Assembly (NCBI RefSeq): GCF_035989305.1
Contig: NZ_CP108514.1
Location: 2,037,501-2,101,500 of the forward strand
Reading direction: 5' to 3'
Source of the DNA: Streptomyces sp. NBC_01233
GTDB lineage: Bacteria > Actinomycetota > Actinomycetes > Streptomycetales > Streptomycetaceae
Length of the DNA: 64,000 nucleotides
Below the pieces are notes generated by a model, which worked only from the letters and a program-made list of their open reading frames with translations, did not search any database and was not told the DNA's origin. This document shows positions 44,142 through 51,825 of this stretch, one piece after another (the first letter of the stretch is position 1; every line of letters starts with the position of its first letter). Made by a program: the position numbers and the translations under genes.

Positions 44142-44994
44142 CCGAATGCCGTTCCTGCTCGGCTCAGTGCCGATGCTGGATGACGACCGGTTGAGCCTGC
44201 CCGAGGTGGACGGTGCAGAGTTGTCCGACGCTTACGCGTGGGCCACTGCCCGGCCCCGCGTGATCACGCTGGGGGAAGACGCCCGCCCGCTGTGGCGAAT
44301 CGTTCGGCGGTACGCCCGCATCCTGGGTGAGACCCTGCCCGAGGCTCAGGCCGTGTTCATTGAGAGGACCGCAGAGCAGACCCTCAGGGTCGCGGCCTGC
44401 CTCGCTGCCTCCGAGTGCTCCGAGGTCATCACGGGAGAGATCCTCTCTGCCGCTTTCGCTCTCGTTCGCCGCTCTGTTCAGGATGCGGTCCGCATCACCA
44501 AGGGGGCCGACGCTTCGAAGGCACAGCGGCAGTCGCTCAGCCTGGCGGACAAGGTACGGGCCCGGATCGAGATGCACGGTGGCCGGGCGACGTCGTCTCA
44601 GATCCTGCCCTACGTGGGCGCCAGTGCCAGTGAGGTCAAGGCACTGCCCGAAGTCGTGGCCACCGTGGATCGTTCGGGGAAGACGGGCCGCCCCGCCACC
44701 GTGTTCACACTCTGCGGTGACGGTTCCCAGCACGCGGAGTCATCGCCGGCGAAGCGGACCGTAATGGAAAGCAACAGGGCTGAGGTTGTCCCGCTCGACT
44801 CGTACCGCCCGGCACCCCTACAGCGCCCGGTCCCTGCGGCACCCTCTGCCGAAGGAAACCCGTTCCGCTCACTGCTCTCACCCGACCACCTAACCAAGAA
44901 AGCCCCGGCCATTGTGCCGGGGCTTGTTCGTTTCTTCGACTACCCAAGTGGGTGGGACAGTTCGGGGGAGAGGGGCTTGAGTAGGACAACTTGA
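44053..44994 (+). pseudogene. C-terminal fragment of a DUF3987-like helicase/primase-type protein
   Basis: The recognisable part starts near 44145 (MPFLLGSVPMLDDD). The segment WRIVRRYARILGETLPEAQAVFIERTAEQTLRVAACLAASE...ITGEILSAAFALV resembles the helical C-terminal region of DUF3987/DUF3631 mobile-element proteins. A winged-helix-like stretch follows (LADKVRARIEMHGGRATSSQILPYVG). The ATPase core is absent. The 5' end of the open frame runs antisense through the integrase fragment and is unlikely to be ancestral. A terminator hairpin (44901-44924) lies inside the last 30 codons, so the present stop is probably also secondary. Confidence 0.6.
44901..44930 (+). terminator. Intrinsic terminator inside the fragment's open frame
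   Basis: AGCCCCGGC (44901-44909) pairs with GCCGGGGCT (44916-44924), followed by a T-rich TGTTCG...TTTCTT. Confidence 0.75.
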
Positions 44995-45269
44995 AAGCCG
45001 CTGGGTGCCGAGTAACCCGAGAAACGCTTCCACCGGATACCGATCTCCCCGCCCCCGTCTTGCGGGGCGTTGGGGCGCATACCAGCTTCATGCCATCCAT
45101 CGTGCCCGTATTTACGACCGCATGTAGCGGAACTATTCACGTGCCCCTCGTAGTGCGGCGTTCCCGGAACTCCGCACCGGACTGCCTCTACGTGATGCGC
45201 GTACAGCGTCACCCACGACTGGCATTTCGCGGGCTTCTCGGTCCTGGCAGGCACAAGCGGGGTGGACAC
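44940..45269 (-). CDS. Hypothetical element protein
   Basis: 109 residues from GTG 45269 with GAAAGGAA upstream. It reads VSTPLVPARTEKPAKCQSWV, then HVEAVRCGVPGTPHYEGHVNSSATCGRKYGHDGWHEAGMRPNAP. Paired Cys/His suggest a small zinc-binding fold. No family recognised. It overlaps the 3' part of the preceding small ORF in another frame. Confidence 0.5.
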   Translation of the reverse strand: MSTPLVPARTEKPAKCQSWVTLYAHHVEAVRCGVPGTPHYEGHVNSSATCGRKYGHDGWHEAGMRPNAPQDGGGEIGIRWKRFSGYSAPSGFQVVLLKPLSPELSHPLG

Positions 45270-45450
45270 GTGCGTTCCTTTCAGGCAGGACGATTTCCAG
45301 CATCCGGCGCAGTACGCCTTCACCAATTCCGAGCTGTGCGGAAAGCTGCATGTACGTCTCGCCGTTGGCCAGTCGTCTCCTGAGCTTGTCCTCATGAGCG
45401 GCTATGCAGTCGCGGTTCTCTTTCATCTCTATGACGCTCAGTCGTGGCAT
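45133..45450 (-). CDS. Small HTH-like hypothetical protein
   Basis: 105 residues. Residues 9-55 (MKENRDCIAAHEDKLRRRLANGETYMQLSAQLGIGEGVLRRMLEIV) look like a small helix-turn-helix. The last half overlaps the next gene by 137 bp and looks less protein-like. Either the true product is shorter through a lost stop, or a frameshift joins the two. ATG at 45450, weak ribosome site. Confidence 0.4.
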   Translation of the reverse strand: MPRLSVIEMKENRDCIAAHEDKLRRRLANGETYMQLSAQLGIGEGVLRRMLEIVLPERNARVHPACACQDREAREMPVVGDAVRASRRGSPVRSSGNAALRGARE

Positions 45451-45899
45451 GTCACCACGCTTTCGCCGCCTGAGCAGTGACAGCGGCGTTCATGTCCAGC
45501 GTGTAAGAAGCACGACGTACACGTTGCGCACGCCGTGTTTCCACATGGCCTGAGCGGGCAGTTAGGGAGAACCCTTACCTGAGGCTTTCCTCTCAGCCCC
45601 CAGACCAGCCACACACTCACACGCGGCGCATCAGGGTCGCACTCCGAGAGCCACAAGAGCGTGTCCCCGTGGCGCCTGCTGCGGTGCCCCTTTTGCAGGT
45701 GGCATCGAACATCAATGAACCTGTTGCCCTTCGGGAGTACCCTCCGCAACTCAGCGCGAAGATCTTCCGGCACTGACGCACCTGTGCAGCAGAGTTCAGC
45801 CATGCTTGTACTGCTCCGCGGACGGCCGACCTTGATGGAATTCCCCTTCGGCCAATACATGTCCACTGGAATGCGGACCAGATCCGAACGATTCGCCAT
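45438..45899 (-). CDS. Hypothetical element protein, Cys-rich C-terminus
   Basis: 153 residues from ATG 45899, GAGGGGG upstream. N-terminal MANRSDLVRIPVDMYWPKGNSIKVGRP, then VRCHLQKGHRSRRHGDTLLWLSECDPDAPRV. The C-terminus is cysteine-rich (CPLRPCGNTACATCTSCFLHAGHERRCHC). No family recognised. Confidence 0.5.
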   Translation of the reverse strand: MANRSDLVRIPVDMYWPKGNSIKVGRPRSSTSMAELCCTGASVPEDLRAELRRVLPKGNRFIDVRCHLQKGHRSRRHGDTLLWLSECDPDAPRVSVWLVWGLRGKPQVRVLPNCPLRPCGNTACATCTSCFLHAGHERRCHCSGGESVVTCHD

Positions 45900-46137
45900 C
45901 GCTCGCCCCCTCTTCAATCATGCGCAGATCATCGACGTTCTGAGTCAGGGCTCTCTCAACGGCCTGGTCGAGCGCCGTGAAGAGACTCGGCAGCGCAACA
46001 AGAATCGCGTCCGCTGTCCGCGAGTCCGGATCGGCGTACACGTTTTCGTCAAGCCTCTTCTTGGCCTGCATCACAGCCCAACCCACTAGCACAAGGTTCC
46101 GAAACTCCTCGGGGCTGAATTCCTCTTCGGCACTCAC
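45796..46137 (-). CDS. Hypothetical element protein
   Basis: 113 residues from GTG 46137 (AAGGGACGAGC upstream). Helical start SAEEEFSPEEFRNLVLVGWAVMQAKKRLDENVYADPDSRTADAILVALPSLFTALDQAVERALTQ. It overlaps the next gene by 104 bp, so the last third may not be ancestral. No family recognised. Confidence 0.45.
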   Translation of the reverse strand: MSAEEEFSPEEFRNLVLVGWAVMQAKKRLDENVYADPDSRTADAILVALPSLFTALDQAVERALTQNVDDLRMIEEGASDGESFGSGPHSSGHVLAEGEFHQGRPSAEQYKHG

Positions 46138-46156
46138 GCTCGTCCCTTTGTGGCCA

Positions 46157-46357
46157 TTACCGCGCCTCCTCGTGTTCCGGGTGCGCGGCCAACTCGACGT
46201 TGCAGTCAGAGACGGCGGACAGATCCCCGGCCTTGTAGGCCGTTCCCCGCTGCTTCACCAGAGCAGCGCAGACGCCACAACCCGACGCGGGTGCAGGCGG
46301 TGTCCGAGGCAGCGAAAGGTGAACAGGCGGGCGCATGGTTGTCGTAGGGCGGCTCAC
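46157..46357 (-). CDS. Small CxxC protein of the XRE regulatory module
   Basis: 66 residues from GTG 46357, with GGAGG 8 bp upstream; an ATG at 46372 would overlap that site. The core GCGVCAALVKQRGTAYKAGDLSAVSDCNVELAAHPEHE resembles small streptomycete proteins encoded next to DUF5753 regulators (recalled pattern CxVCAALV...DCNVE). Role unknown; possibly a partner of the regulator. Confidence 0.6.
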   Translation of the reverse strand: MSRPTTTMRPPVHLSLPRTPPAPASGCGVCAALVKQRGTAYKAGDLSAVSDCNVELAAHPEHEEAR

Positions 46358-46447
46358 TGGAATTTCCTCCATCGACGGTGTCGCATGGGGAGATGATTCC
46401 GGTGCGTTGGCGATGCCGCTAGCCGCATTCCCGTTGTGGCATAGAAA

Positions 46448-47281
46448 TCAAGCCCTGTAGAACTCGGCCCATTCGGATAGCCGCTGTCGCGCCATCGGCC
46501 CAAACAAGGCGTGACGCTCAAAGGTTGCGAACACGGCGAGATGCTCAGCAACGTCGCGAGAGTCCTGAAACACCATGCGCCCCGTGAAGTTCTCCACTGT
46601 AGCCAGTCGATCGTCATAGATCGTAAACGTGTTCATCGGGCCACGTGGTATCTGGACACCGAGCGGAATCACGCCAACGCGTACGTTTGGCAAGTGAGAA
46701 AGTGAGTCGAGCCGGTCAATCTGCACGGCCATGGCCAGCGGTGGCACGATCGCCCATTTCACGGCCTGCTCAGTGAGCAGGAAAGTGAAGGACTTGGAAG
46801 TGTCGTAGAGAACCGCTTGCCTTTCCAACTTGCGCGCCACCGTCTTGGATTTGTCACCGGGAGCGTTGCTCAAGCTGGCTCGTATGTACTCCGGAGTTGC
46901 CAGCAAACCTGTGACCATGGCGGGGAGGAAGTATCGGAGGGTAGTCGCCTCGGCCTCTAGCGCGGCTAGCTCAGCCTGCCGCTTCTCCAAGCCTCTGCGC
47001 CATGAGGAACGCTTGTCCTGCCACTCAGTGTTAGCGATCCTCGCCAGGGCTGTTATTTCAGTAATCAGCTCCGGTGGGGCGTCAAGCGCTCGAAGGATGC
47101 GCTCCACGTCGATAAGCTTGGGGGTCTTCTTTCCCGTCTCGAACTTACTAATCTGCGACTGAGACATGTTGCAACGCTTGGCCAGCCGGTCTCCTGTGAG
47201 ACCGGCTGCCTTGCGCAGCTCTCTCAGCTTCTCTGCTAGATCAGTCTTGGACTGTCCTAGCTGCTCAGGCTCGAACGTCAC
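46448..47281 (-). CDS. XRE-family regulator with DUF5753
   Basis: 277 residues from GTG 47281, overlapping the DUF6879 stop as GTGA. An N-terminal XRE HTH (about 12-68, LAEKLRELRKAAGLTGDRLAKRCNMSQSQISKFETGKKTP) precedes DUF5753 (about 85-275; LPAMVTGLLATPEYIRASL, RKLERQAVLYD, FTFLLTEQAVKW, VRVGVIPLGVQIPRGPMNTFTIYDDRLATVENF). These proteins are numerous in Streptomyces and include WhiJ/Scr1-type developmental regulators. Apparently intact, unlike the rest of the element. Confidence 0.9.
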   Translation of the reverse strand: MTFEPEQLGQSKTDLAEKLRELRKAAGLTGDRLAKRCNMSQSQISKFETGKKTPKLIDVERILRALDAPPELITEITALARIANTEWQDKRSSWRRGLEKRQAELAALEAEATTLRYFLPAMVTGLLATPEYIRASLSNAPGDKSKTVARKLERQAVLYDTSKSFTFLLTEQAVKWAIVPPLAMAVQIDRLDSLSHLPNVRVGVIPLGVQIPRGPMNTFTIYDDRLATVENFTGRMVFQDSRDVAEHLAVFATFERHALFGPMARQRLSEWAEFYRA

Positions 47282-47799
47282 CTATGTTCTTTCACGTACT
47301 CCGCGAACGGTACGGACGCGGCAAGCGCAATACGCTTCCACTCCCGGTACGGTGTGATGTCGCCGTCGAACGTCTCGCGGTCGACCTGGGTTCCGTCCGG
47401 GCGGAAGTTCAGATGGACAATTCGCGCGTCATCGAACATCCACCAGTCGACTACACTCAGCGGCAATCCGTAGTCGTGGCTTGTGACGTCGAGGATACGA
47501 ATATCCTCTCCAGCCTCGATGTTGCCAGGAATTCCCCACGCGAACTGATAGCGCTGATAGTCGGTGAGCGGTTGCCGGACGATGCGCACCCGGCCTATCC
47601 GCCGCCCAGAAGACAGGAAGTTGCGCACCCGCTCATGCCAACGAGTGTTGTGGTCAACCGGCTTGCCTTCGCCTCTGAGGAATCGGGCTACGTTCTCCGC
47701 CTCCCGAGGCATGGTGTAGGTGGGTTGAGCCTCGAACCGCCACGCCTCTTGCGTGAAGGAGTCGAAAGCCTTCCGCCACGCGTCACCATCCAAGTGCAC
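47278..47799 (-). CDS. DUF6879 family protein
   Basis: 173 residues from GTG 47799. WRKAFDSFTQEAWRFEAQPTYTMPREAENVARFLRGEG, then RIGRVRIVRQPLTDYQRYQFAWGIPGNIEAGEDIRILD and VDWWMFDDARIVHLNFRPDG. This matches the DUF6879 pattern found beside DUF5753 regulators in streptomycetes. Biochemical role unknown. Coupled to the XRE gene by a 4-bp overlap and to the small upstream gene by a 17-bp overlap. Confidence 0.82.
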   Translation of the reverse strand: MHLDGDAWRKAFDSFTQEAWRFEAQPTYTMPREAENVARFLRGEGKPVDHNTRWHERVRNFLSSGRRIGRVRIVRQPLTDYQRYQFAWGIPGNIEAGEDIRILDVTSHDYGLPLSVVDWWMFDDARIVHLNFRPDGTQVDRETFDGDITPYREWKRIALAASVPFAEYVKEHR

Positions 47800-47995
47800 G
47801 GACAGCCTCCCTCAGGACGTGCTCCGGGATCTCCACGAGCCCTTCCCCCTCCGGCACGGTGAAGCCGTTGAAGACGTCACCCTGCACGACGATGGAGCCG
47901 CGCCCTTTGTGCCGGTAGACGTTCGGGCAATCGTCGTCGTCACAGTTGGGCCCGTTGACCTTGCCGGTGAGCCGGGTCAGTCCGTCTCGCGCCAT
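47783..47995 (-). CDS. Small conserved protein heading the XRE/DUF6879 module
   Basis: 70 residues, ATG 47995 with GAGGGGG upstream. VNGPNCDDDDCPNVYRHKGRGSIVVQGDVFNGFTVPEGEGLVEIPEHVLREAVRAL. The CDDDDCP pair may bind metal. It is the first gene after the palindrome at 48084-48103 and overlaps DUF6879. Unknown function. Confidence 0.65.
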   Translation of the reverse strand: MARDGLTRLTGKVNGPNCDDDDCPNVYRHKGRGSIVVQGDVFNGFTVPEGEGLVEIPEHVLREAVRALGW

Positions 47996-48083
47996 GGTGC
48001 CCCCTCGCCTCCGGTCCCCCGCTTGGGACCGCCTGAGACGACGCTACGGAGCCCCGTCGCCCCACGTCTATGCCGACTCCGGA

Positions 48084-48103
48084 CTATTCCTGTTCCGGAA
48101 TAG
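48084..48103. promoter_or_regulatory. Palindrome upstream of the XRE module (candidate operator)
   Basis: CTATTCC-N6-GGAATAG, perfect 7-bp arms, 89 bp before the first gene of the module. The only clear dyad in the region, so it is a natural candidate for autoregulation by the XRE protein. Confidence 0.5.
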
Positions 48104-48164
48104 ACGATCTTGCTGGACTCGGACGAGTGCGCTCCGAAGCACCAGGACCGATCGTGTGGCCCAC

Positions 48165-48227
48165 GTGACCAACGCATGACCAACAGCGGCCAGAAGCACT
48201 CAGAAACGGCAGGTGAGCATGACCAAC
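48165..48227 (+). repeat. Three (G/A)TGACCAAC repeats near attR (candidate arm sites)
   Basis: Copies at 48165-48173, 48176-48184 (start-to-start 11 bp) and 48219-48227, all in the same orientation as the two near attL. Confidence 0.5.
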
Positions 48228-48302
48228 CGTGCCACCTACCGGAAGGGCTCCACGGGGGTTTCTGCGCAGGTCAGCTAACTAATGGGCGTGCCCGAGTGGA
48301 GA

Positions 48303-48326
48303 GTTCAAGTCCCCCCTCGGACACCA
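48303..48326 (+). repeat. attR: second copy of the 24-bp tRNA-Leu 3' end
   Basis: Identical to 43570-43593. The bases just upstream do not extend the tRNA, so this is a tRNA tail rather than a second gene. Confidence 0.88.
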
Positions 48327-48329
48327 CGG

Positions 48330-48367
48330 CGAAAGGCCGGTCGGGAGAAATCCCGGCCGGCCTTTCG
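48330..48367 (+). terminator. Original chromosomal terminator of tRNA-Leu
   Basis: CGAAAGGCCGG (48330-48340) pairs with 48357-48367; an inner CGGGA/TCCCG stem continues it. It starts 4 bp after attR, where the tRNA terminator would lie before integration. Confidence 0.75.
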
Positions 48368-48497
48368 TGCGTCCGGAGCAGGCTGCCGCGAGCGCGCCCG
48401 GCTCCCTCAGGCCGCAGGGGTACGGGCGGCGGGCCCTGCCGGTCGGCATCCGGCAGGTTGCGCGGCTCCAGGACGCGGGCGACGCCGGGGACGCCGG

Positions 48498-48537
48498 AGG
48501 CCCCCGCGCGGAAGGGGGAGTTCCGGCGCGGGGGCCT
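48498..48537 (-). terminator. Hairpin terminator after the permease gene
   Basis: AGGCCCCCGCGC (48498-48509) pairs with 48526-48537, 19 bp past the permease stop. Confidence 0.75.
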
Positions 48538-48555
48538 CGTGGACCGGGAGGGGGG

Positions 48556-50004
48556 TCAGCGGCGGGAGGCGGCTATTTCGGCGACTCGGCCGCGGACCAG
48601 GAACCAGCCGCCGACCAGGGCGGCGCCGATGAGGGGGACGAACATGACCGTGGTGCGGCCGACTCCGCCGTCGCACCACATCAGGACCAGGACCGTCAGG
48701 AGGAAGGCCAGGGTCACGAGCTGGGTGTACGGGGCCCAGGGCAGCTGGTAGGACGGGCGTTCCAGGAGGCCCTGCTTCGCGCGGCGCCAGAAGAAGAGCG
48801 AGCAGAGCATGACCATGCCCCAGGTGCCGAGGATGCCGAGCGAGGCGAAGTTGAGGACGATCTCGAAGGCGTCCTTGGGCATGAAGTAGTTCAGGCCGAC
48901 GCCCGCGACGCCGAAGGCGGCGGTGAAGAGGACGCCGCCGTAGGGGACCTTGCCCTTGTTCATGAGGCCGGTGAACTTCGGCGCTGAGCCGGACACGGCC
49001 ATCGAGCGCAGGATGCGGCCGGTGGAGTAGAGGCCGGAGTTCAGGCTGGAGAGGGCCGCGGTGAGCACGACCAGGTTCATGACGCCGGCGGCGCCGGGGA
49101 CGCCGAGCTTGTCGAAGACGGTGACGAAGGGGCTCTGGTCGGAGCTGTACGCCGTGTGGGGCAGCAGGAGGGCGAGGAGGACGACCGAGCCGACGTAGAA
49201 GAGGCCCACGCGCCACATGATCGAGTTGATCGCCTTCGGCATGATCTTCTCGGGGTTCTCGGTCTCGCCGGCGGCGACGCCGCAGAGCTCGACGGAGGCG
49301 TACGCGAAGACCACGCCCTGGATCACCAGGAGCATCGGGAGCATCCCGGAGGGGAAGATGCCGCCGTTGTCGGTGATGGAGGACAGGCCCGGGGTGTGGC
49401 CGCCGATCTCGTGGCTGGTGGCGACGAGCCAGATCCCGACGATCAGGAAGACCACCAGGGCGGCGACCTTGACCAGCGAGAACCAGAACTCCATCTCGCC
49501 GAAGTACTTCACCGAGATCAGGTTGGCGGTGAGGACGACGGCGAGGGCGATGAACGCGAGGACCCACTGGGGGACGTCGGTGAACATCGACCAGAAGTGG
49601 GCGTAGGTCGCGGCGGCCGTGATGTCGGCCACGGTGGTGGTGGACCAGTTCAGGAAGTACAGCCAGCCGGCCGTGTAGGCGCCCTTCTCCCCCATGAACT
49701 CGCGGGCGTAGGAGACGAAGGCACCGGAGGAGGGGCGGTACAGGACGAGCTCGCCGAGCGCCCGGACGACGAAGAAGGCGAAGACTCCGCAGACCGCGTA
49801 CGCGATCGCGAGGGAGGGGCCCGCACCGGCGAGGCGGCCGCCGGCACCGAGGAACAGCCCGGTGCCTATCGCTCCGCCGATCGCGATCATGTTGATGTGG
49901 CGGGACTTGAGGTCCTTGCTGTAGCCCTCGTCACCGGCGTCGACATGGCGGGAAGACGCCGGGGCGGGGGCCTCGGTCAAGGTTCGGTCACTCAGGTCAC
50001 TCAT
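48556..50004 (-). CDS. Amino-acid permease (AAT family, asparagine/GABA-permease type)
   Basis: 482 residues, about 12 membrane helices. The N-terminus SRHINMIAIGGAIGTGLFLGAGGRLAGAGPSLAIAY is the AAT-family signature; GELVLYRPSSGAFVSYAREFMGEKGAYTAGWLYFLNW and SVELCGVAAGETENPEKIMPKAINSI follow. It resembles L-asparagine permeases, but specificity is not certain. Proton-coupled import is expected. Alone on its transcript, with its own terminator. Confidence 0.9.
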   Translation of the reverse strand: MSDLSDRTLTEAPAPASSRHVDAGDEGYSKDLKSRHINMIAIGGAIGTGLFLGAGGRLAGAGPSLAIAYAVCGVFAFFVVRALGELVLYRPSSGAFVSYAREFMGEKGAYTAGWLYFLNWSTTTVADITAAATYAHFWSMFTDVPQWVLAFIALAVVLTANLISVKYFGEMEFWFSLVKVAALVVFLIVGIWLVATSHEIGGHTPGLSSITDNGGIFPSGMLPMLLVIQGVVFAYASVELCGVAAGETENPEKIMPKAINSIMWRVGLFYVGSVVLLALLLPHTAYSSDQSPFVTVFDKLGVPGAAGVMNLVVLTAALSSLNSGLYSTGRILRSMAVSGSAPKFTGLMNKGKVPYGGVLFTAAFGVAGVGLNYFMPKDAFEIVLNFASLGILGTWGMVMLCSLFFWRRAKQGLLERPSYQLPWAPYTQLVTLAFLLTVLVLMWCDGGVGRTTVMFVPLIGAALVGGWFLVRGRVAEIAASRR

Positions 50005-50155
50005 GTATGACTTCGCCTTCGTGGGGGTCGGACGGCAGGTCCGTTCCGCGGCGCAGGGGAGCTGGGTGGTGTCCCCTGTGTCGCGGTCCGGTGAATTTGT
50101 CGCCCCAGGAGATCATGAGGGCCCGCCACCCGCCAAAATCGGCCCCCTGTACGCC

Positions 50156-50195
50156 GAAGCCCCCGACGACCATGGAAAAGGGTGTCGGGGGCTTC
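50156..50195 (-). terminator. Hairpin terminator after the second permease
   Basis: GAAGCCCCCGAC (50156-50167) pairs with 50184-50195, 20 bp past the stop at 50216. Confidence 0.8.
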
Positions 50196-50215
50196 ACCGG
50201 GGCTCGAAAGCCAGG

Positions 50216-51760
50216 TCAGTCGGTGGTACTGGCCGTTGCCGCTTGATCGAGGCGGAAGGCCTCGTTGCCCAGGCCGATGCGGGCGTGCACCTCGGGGCGG
50301 CTGCGGCGCAGCACGGCTCCGTAGAGCAGGCCGCCGACGACGGCGGCGCCGATGATGCCGGGCAGGGCCCAGCTGAGCGCGGAGCCCTTTTCGGCGCCGA
50401 CCAGGACGCCGAAGTCCTTGACGGTGTAGATGGCGATGGCGAGCAGCGCGAGACCGGCGGCGCCGGCCGCGACGAGGCGCCAGACCTGGGCTCCGGCGGT
50501 GCCGCGGCGGACGAAGAAGGCGATGACGGCGAAGGAGGCGGCGGCCATGAGGAGGGTCACACCGAGGGCGCCGACGCTGCCCATCCAGGTGAACAGGTGC
50601 AGGACGGGGGCGGTGGGGTCGCCGGCGGGCATGTCGTCGGTGAGCGCAAAGGCGATCACGACGAGCGCGGCGATGCCGGTCTGCAGGAGGGAGCCGGTGC
50701 CGGGGGCGCCGGTGCCGGCGTTGGTGCGGCCGAAGGCGGCGGGGAGCAGGCCCTCGCGGCCCATGGCGAAGGCGTAGCGGGCGACCACGTTGTGGAAGCT
50801 GAGCATGGCCGCGAACATGCCGGTCACGAAGAGGACGTGCAGGATGTCGGTGAAGGTGGTGCCGAGACGGCTCTCGGTGAGCTGGAAGAGCAGGCCGGGG
50901 CCGGCTTCGGCGGAGGTCTTCACGACCTCGGCGGGGCCGGTGGCGACGGTGAGGGCCCAGGCGCTGAGGGCGAAGAAGAGGGCGGCGAAGGCGACGGCGA
51001 GGAACATCACCCGGGAGACGACGATGTGCGGCTTGCTGGTCTCCTCGGCGTAGACCGGGGACTGCTCGAAGCCGACGAAGGCGGCGATGCAGAAGCAGAG
51101 CGCGGTGCCGAAGCCGGCTCCGCTGAGGGTCTCCGGGTTGAAGGCGTGCAGCGAGAGGCCTTCGGCGCCGGGCTCGGCGAGGGCGGCGATATCGAAGACG
51201 ACGACGAGGGCGCACTCGACGAGGAGGAGGACCCCGAGGACCTTGGCGTTGAGGTCGATCTTGAGCCAGCCGAGCGCACCGGTGACGGCGACCGCGAGCA
51301 GGGCCGGTATCCACCAGGAGAGTTCGATCTCCAGGTAGGTGGCGAAGAGGCCGGAGATCTCGAAGCCGAGGATGCCGTAGACGCCGCACTGCATGGCGCT
51401 GTAGGCGACGAGGGCGACGAGGGAGGCACCGGCGCCGGCGGTGGGGCCGAGGCCGCGGGCGATGTACGCGTAGAAGGCGCCGGCGTTGTGGACGTGCCGG
51501 CTCATCTCGGCGTAGCCGATGCTGAAGAGCGCGAGGACGGCACCGAGGATGACGAAGAGCAGCGGCTGGCCGACGATGCCCATGACCCCGAAGGTCGTGG
51601 GCATGACGCCGGCGACGACCATCAGGGGCGCACTGGCGGCGAGTACGGACAGGAGCAGACCGGCGGTACCGAGGCGGTCGGCGCGCAGGGCGCGGTCCTG
51701 GCCCTTGTACGTACGGATCTCGGCCGGGTCCTGGAGCGTGGTGGATCTGCCCGTCGGCAT
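50216..51760 (-). CDS. APC-superfamily amino-acid permease
   Basis: 514 residues, about 12 helices, AAAGGA before the ATG. GTAGLLLSVLAASAPLMVVAGVMPTTFG and FCIAAFVGFEQSPVYAEETSKPHIVVSRVMFLAVAFAALFF place it in the APC family (the F-E-x-x-x-x-x-x-E-E-x-x-x-P motif in helix 6). Substrate unknown. The gene upstream (TPR-like) is 65 bp away on the same strand. Confidence 0.88.
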   Translation of the reverse strand: MPTGRSTTLQDPAEIRTYKGQDRALRADRLGTAGLLLSVLAASAPLMVVAGVMPTTFGVMGIVGQPLLFVILGAVLALFSIGYAEMSRHVHNAGAFYAYIARGLGPTAGAGASLVALVAYSAMQCGVYGILGFEISGLFATYLEIELSWWIPALLAVAVTGALGWLKIDLNAKVLGVLLLVECALVVVFDIAALAEPGAEGLSLHAFNPETLSGAGFGTALCFCIAAFVGFEQSPVYAEETSKPHIVVSRVMFLAVAFAALFFALSAWALTVATGPAEVVKTSAEAGPGLLFQLTESRLGTTFTDILHVLFVTGMFAAMLSFHNVVARYAFAMGREGLLPAAFGRTNAGTGAPGTGSLLQTGIAALVVIAFALTDDMPAGDPTAPVLHLFTWMGSVGALGVTLLMAAASFAVIAFFVRRGTAGAQVWRLVAAGAAGLALLAIAIYTVKDFGVLVGAEKGSALSWALPGIIGAAVVGGLLYGAVLRRSRPEVHARIGLGNEAFRLDQAATASTTD

Positions 51761-51825
51761 GGCGGCGTCCTTTCAGGGGCGCGGTTCTCTGGGGGCGCGG
51801 TTCTCTCGGGGCGGCGTCTTCGGTG

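Larger units (their letters stand above)
43570..48326. mobile_element. Decayed integrative element in tRNA-Leu (about 4.7 kb)
   Basis: Bounded by 24-bp direct repeats of the tRNA 3' end. Inside, from left: candidate integrase arm sites, an integrase fragment (minus strand), a DUF3987-like C-terminal fragment (plus strand), small ORFans, a regulator module (XRE-DUF5753, DUF6879, small proteins), a palindrome and more arm-site copies. No transfer, replication-initiator or structural gene remains complete. Codon use and GC look lower and less biased than in the flanking core genes. It looks like a remnant of an AICE or prophage that kept its regulatory cargo. Confidence 0.82.

Noticed and set aside
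46448..47799. Classical toxin-antitoxin pair
   Set aside because: DUF6879 has no recognised toxin motif and DUF5753 regulators are mainly transcription factors; kept as a regulatory module.
48284..48326. Second tRNA gene
   Set aside because: Only the T-arm to CCA end is present; it is the attR copy.
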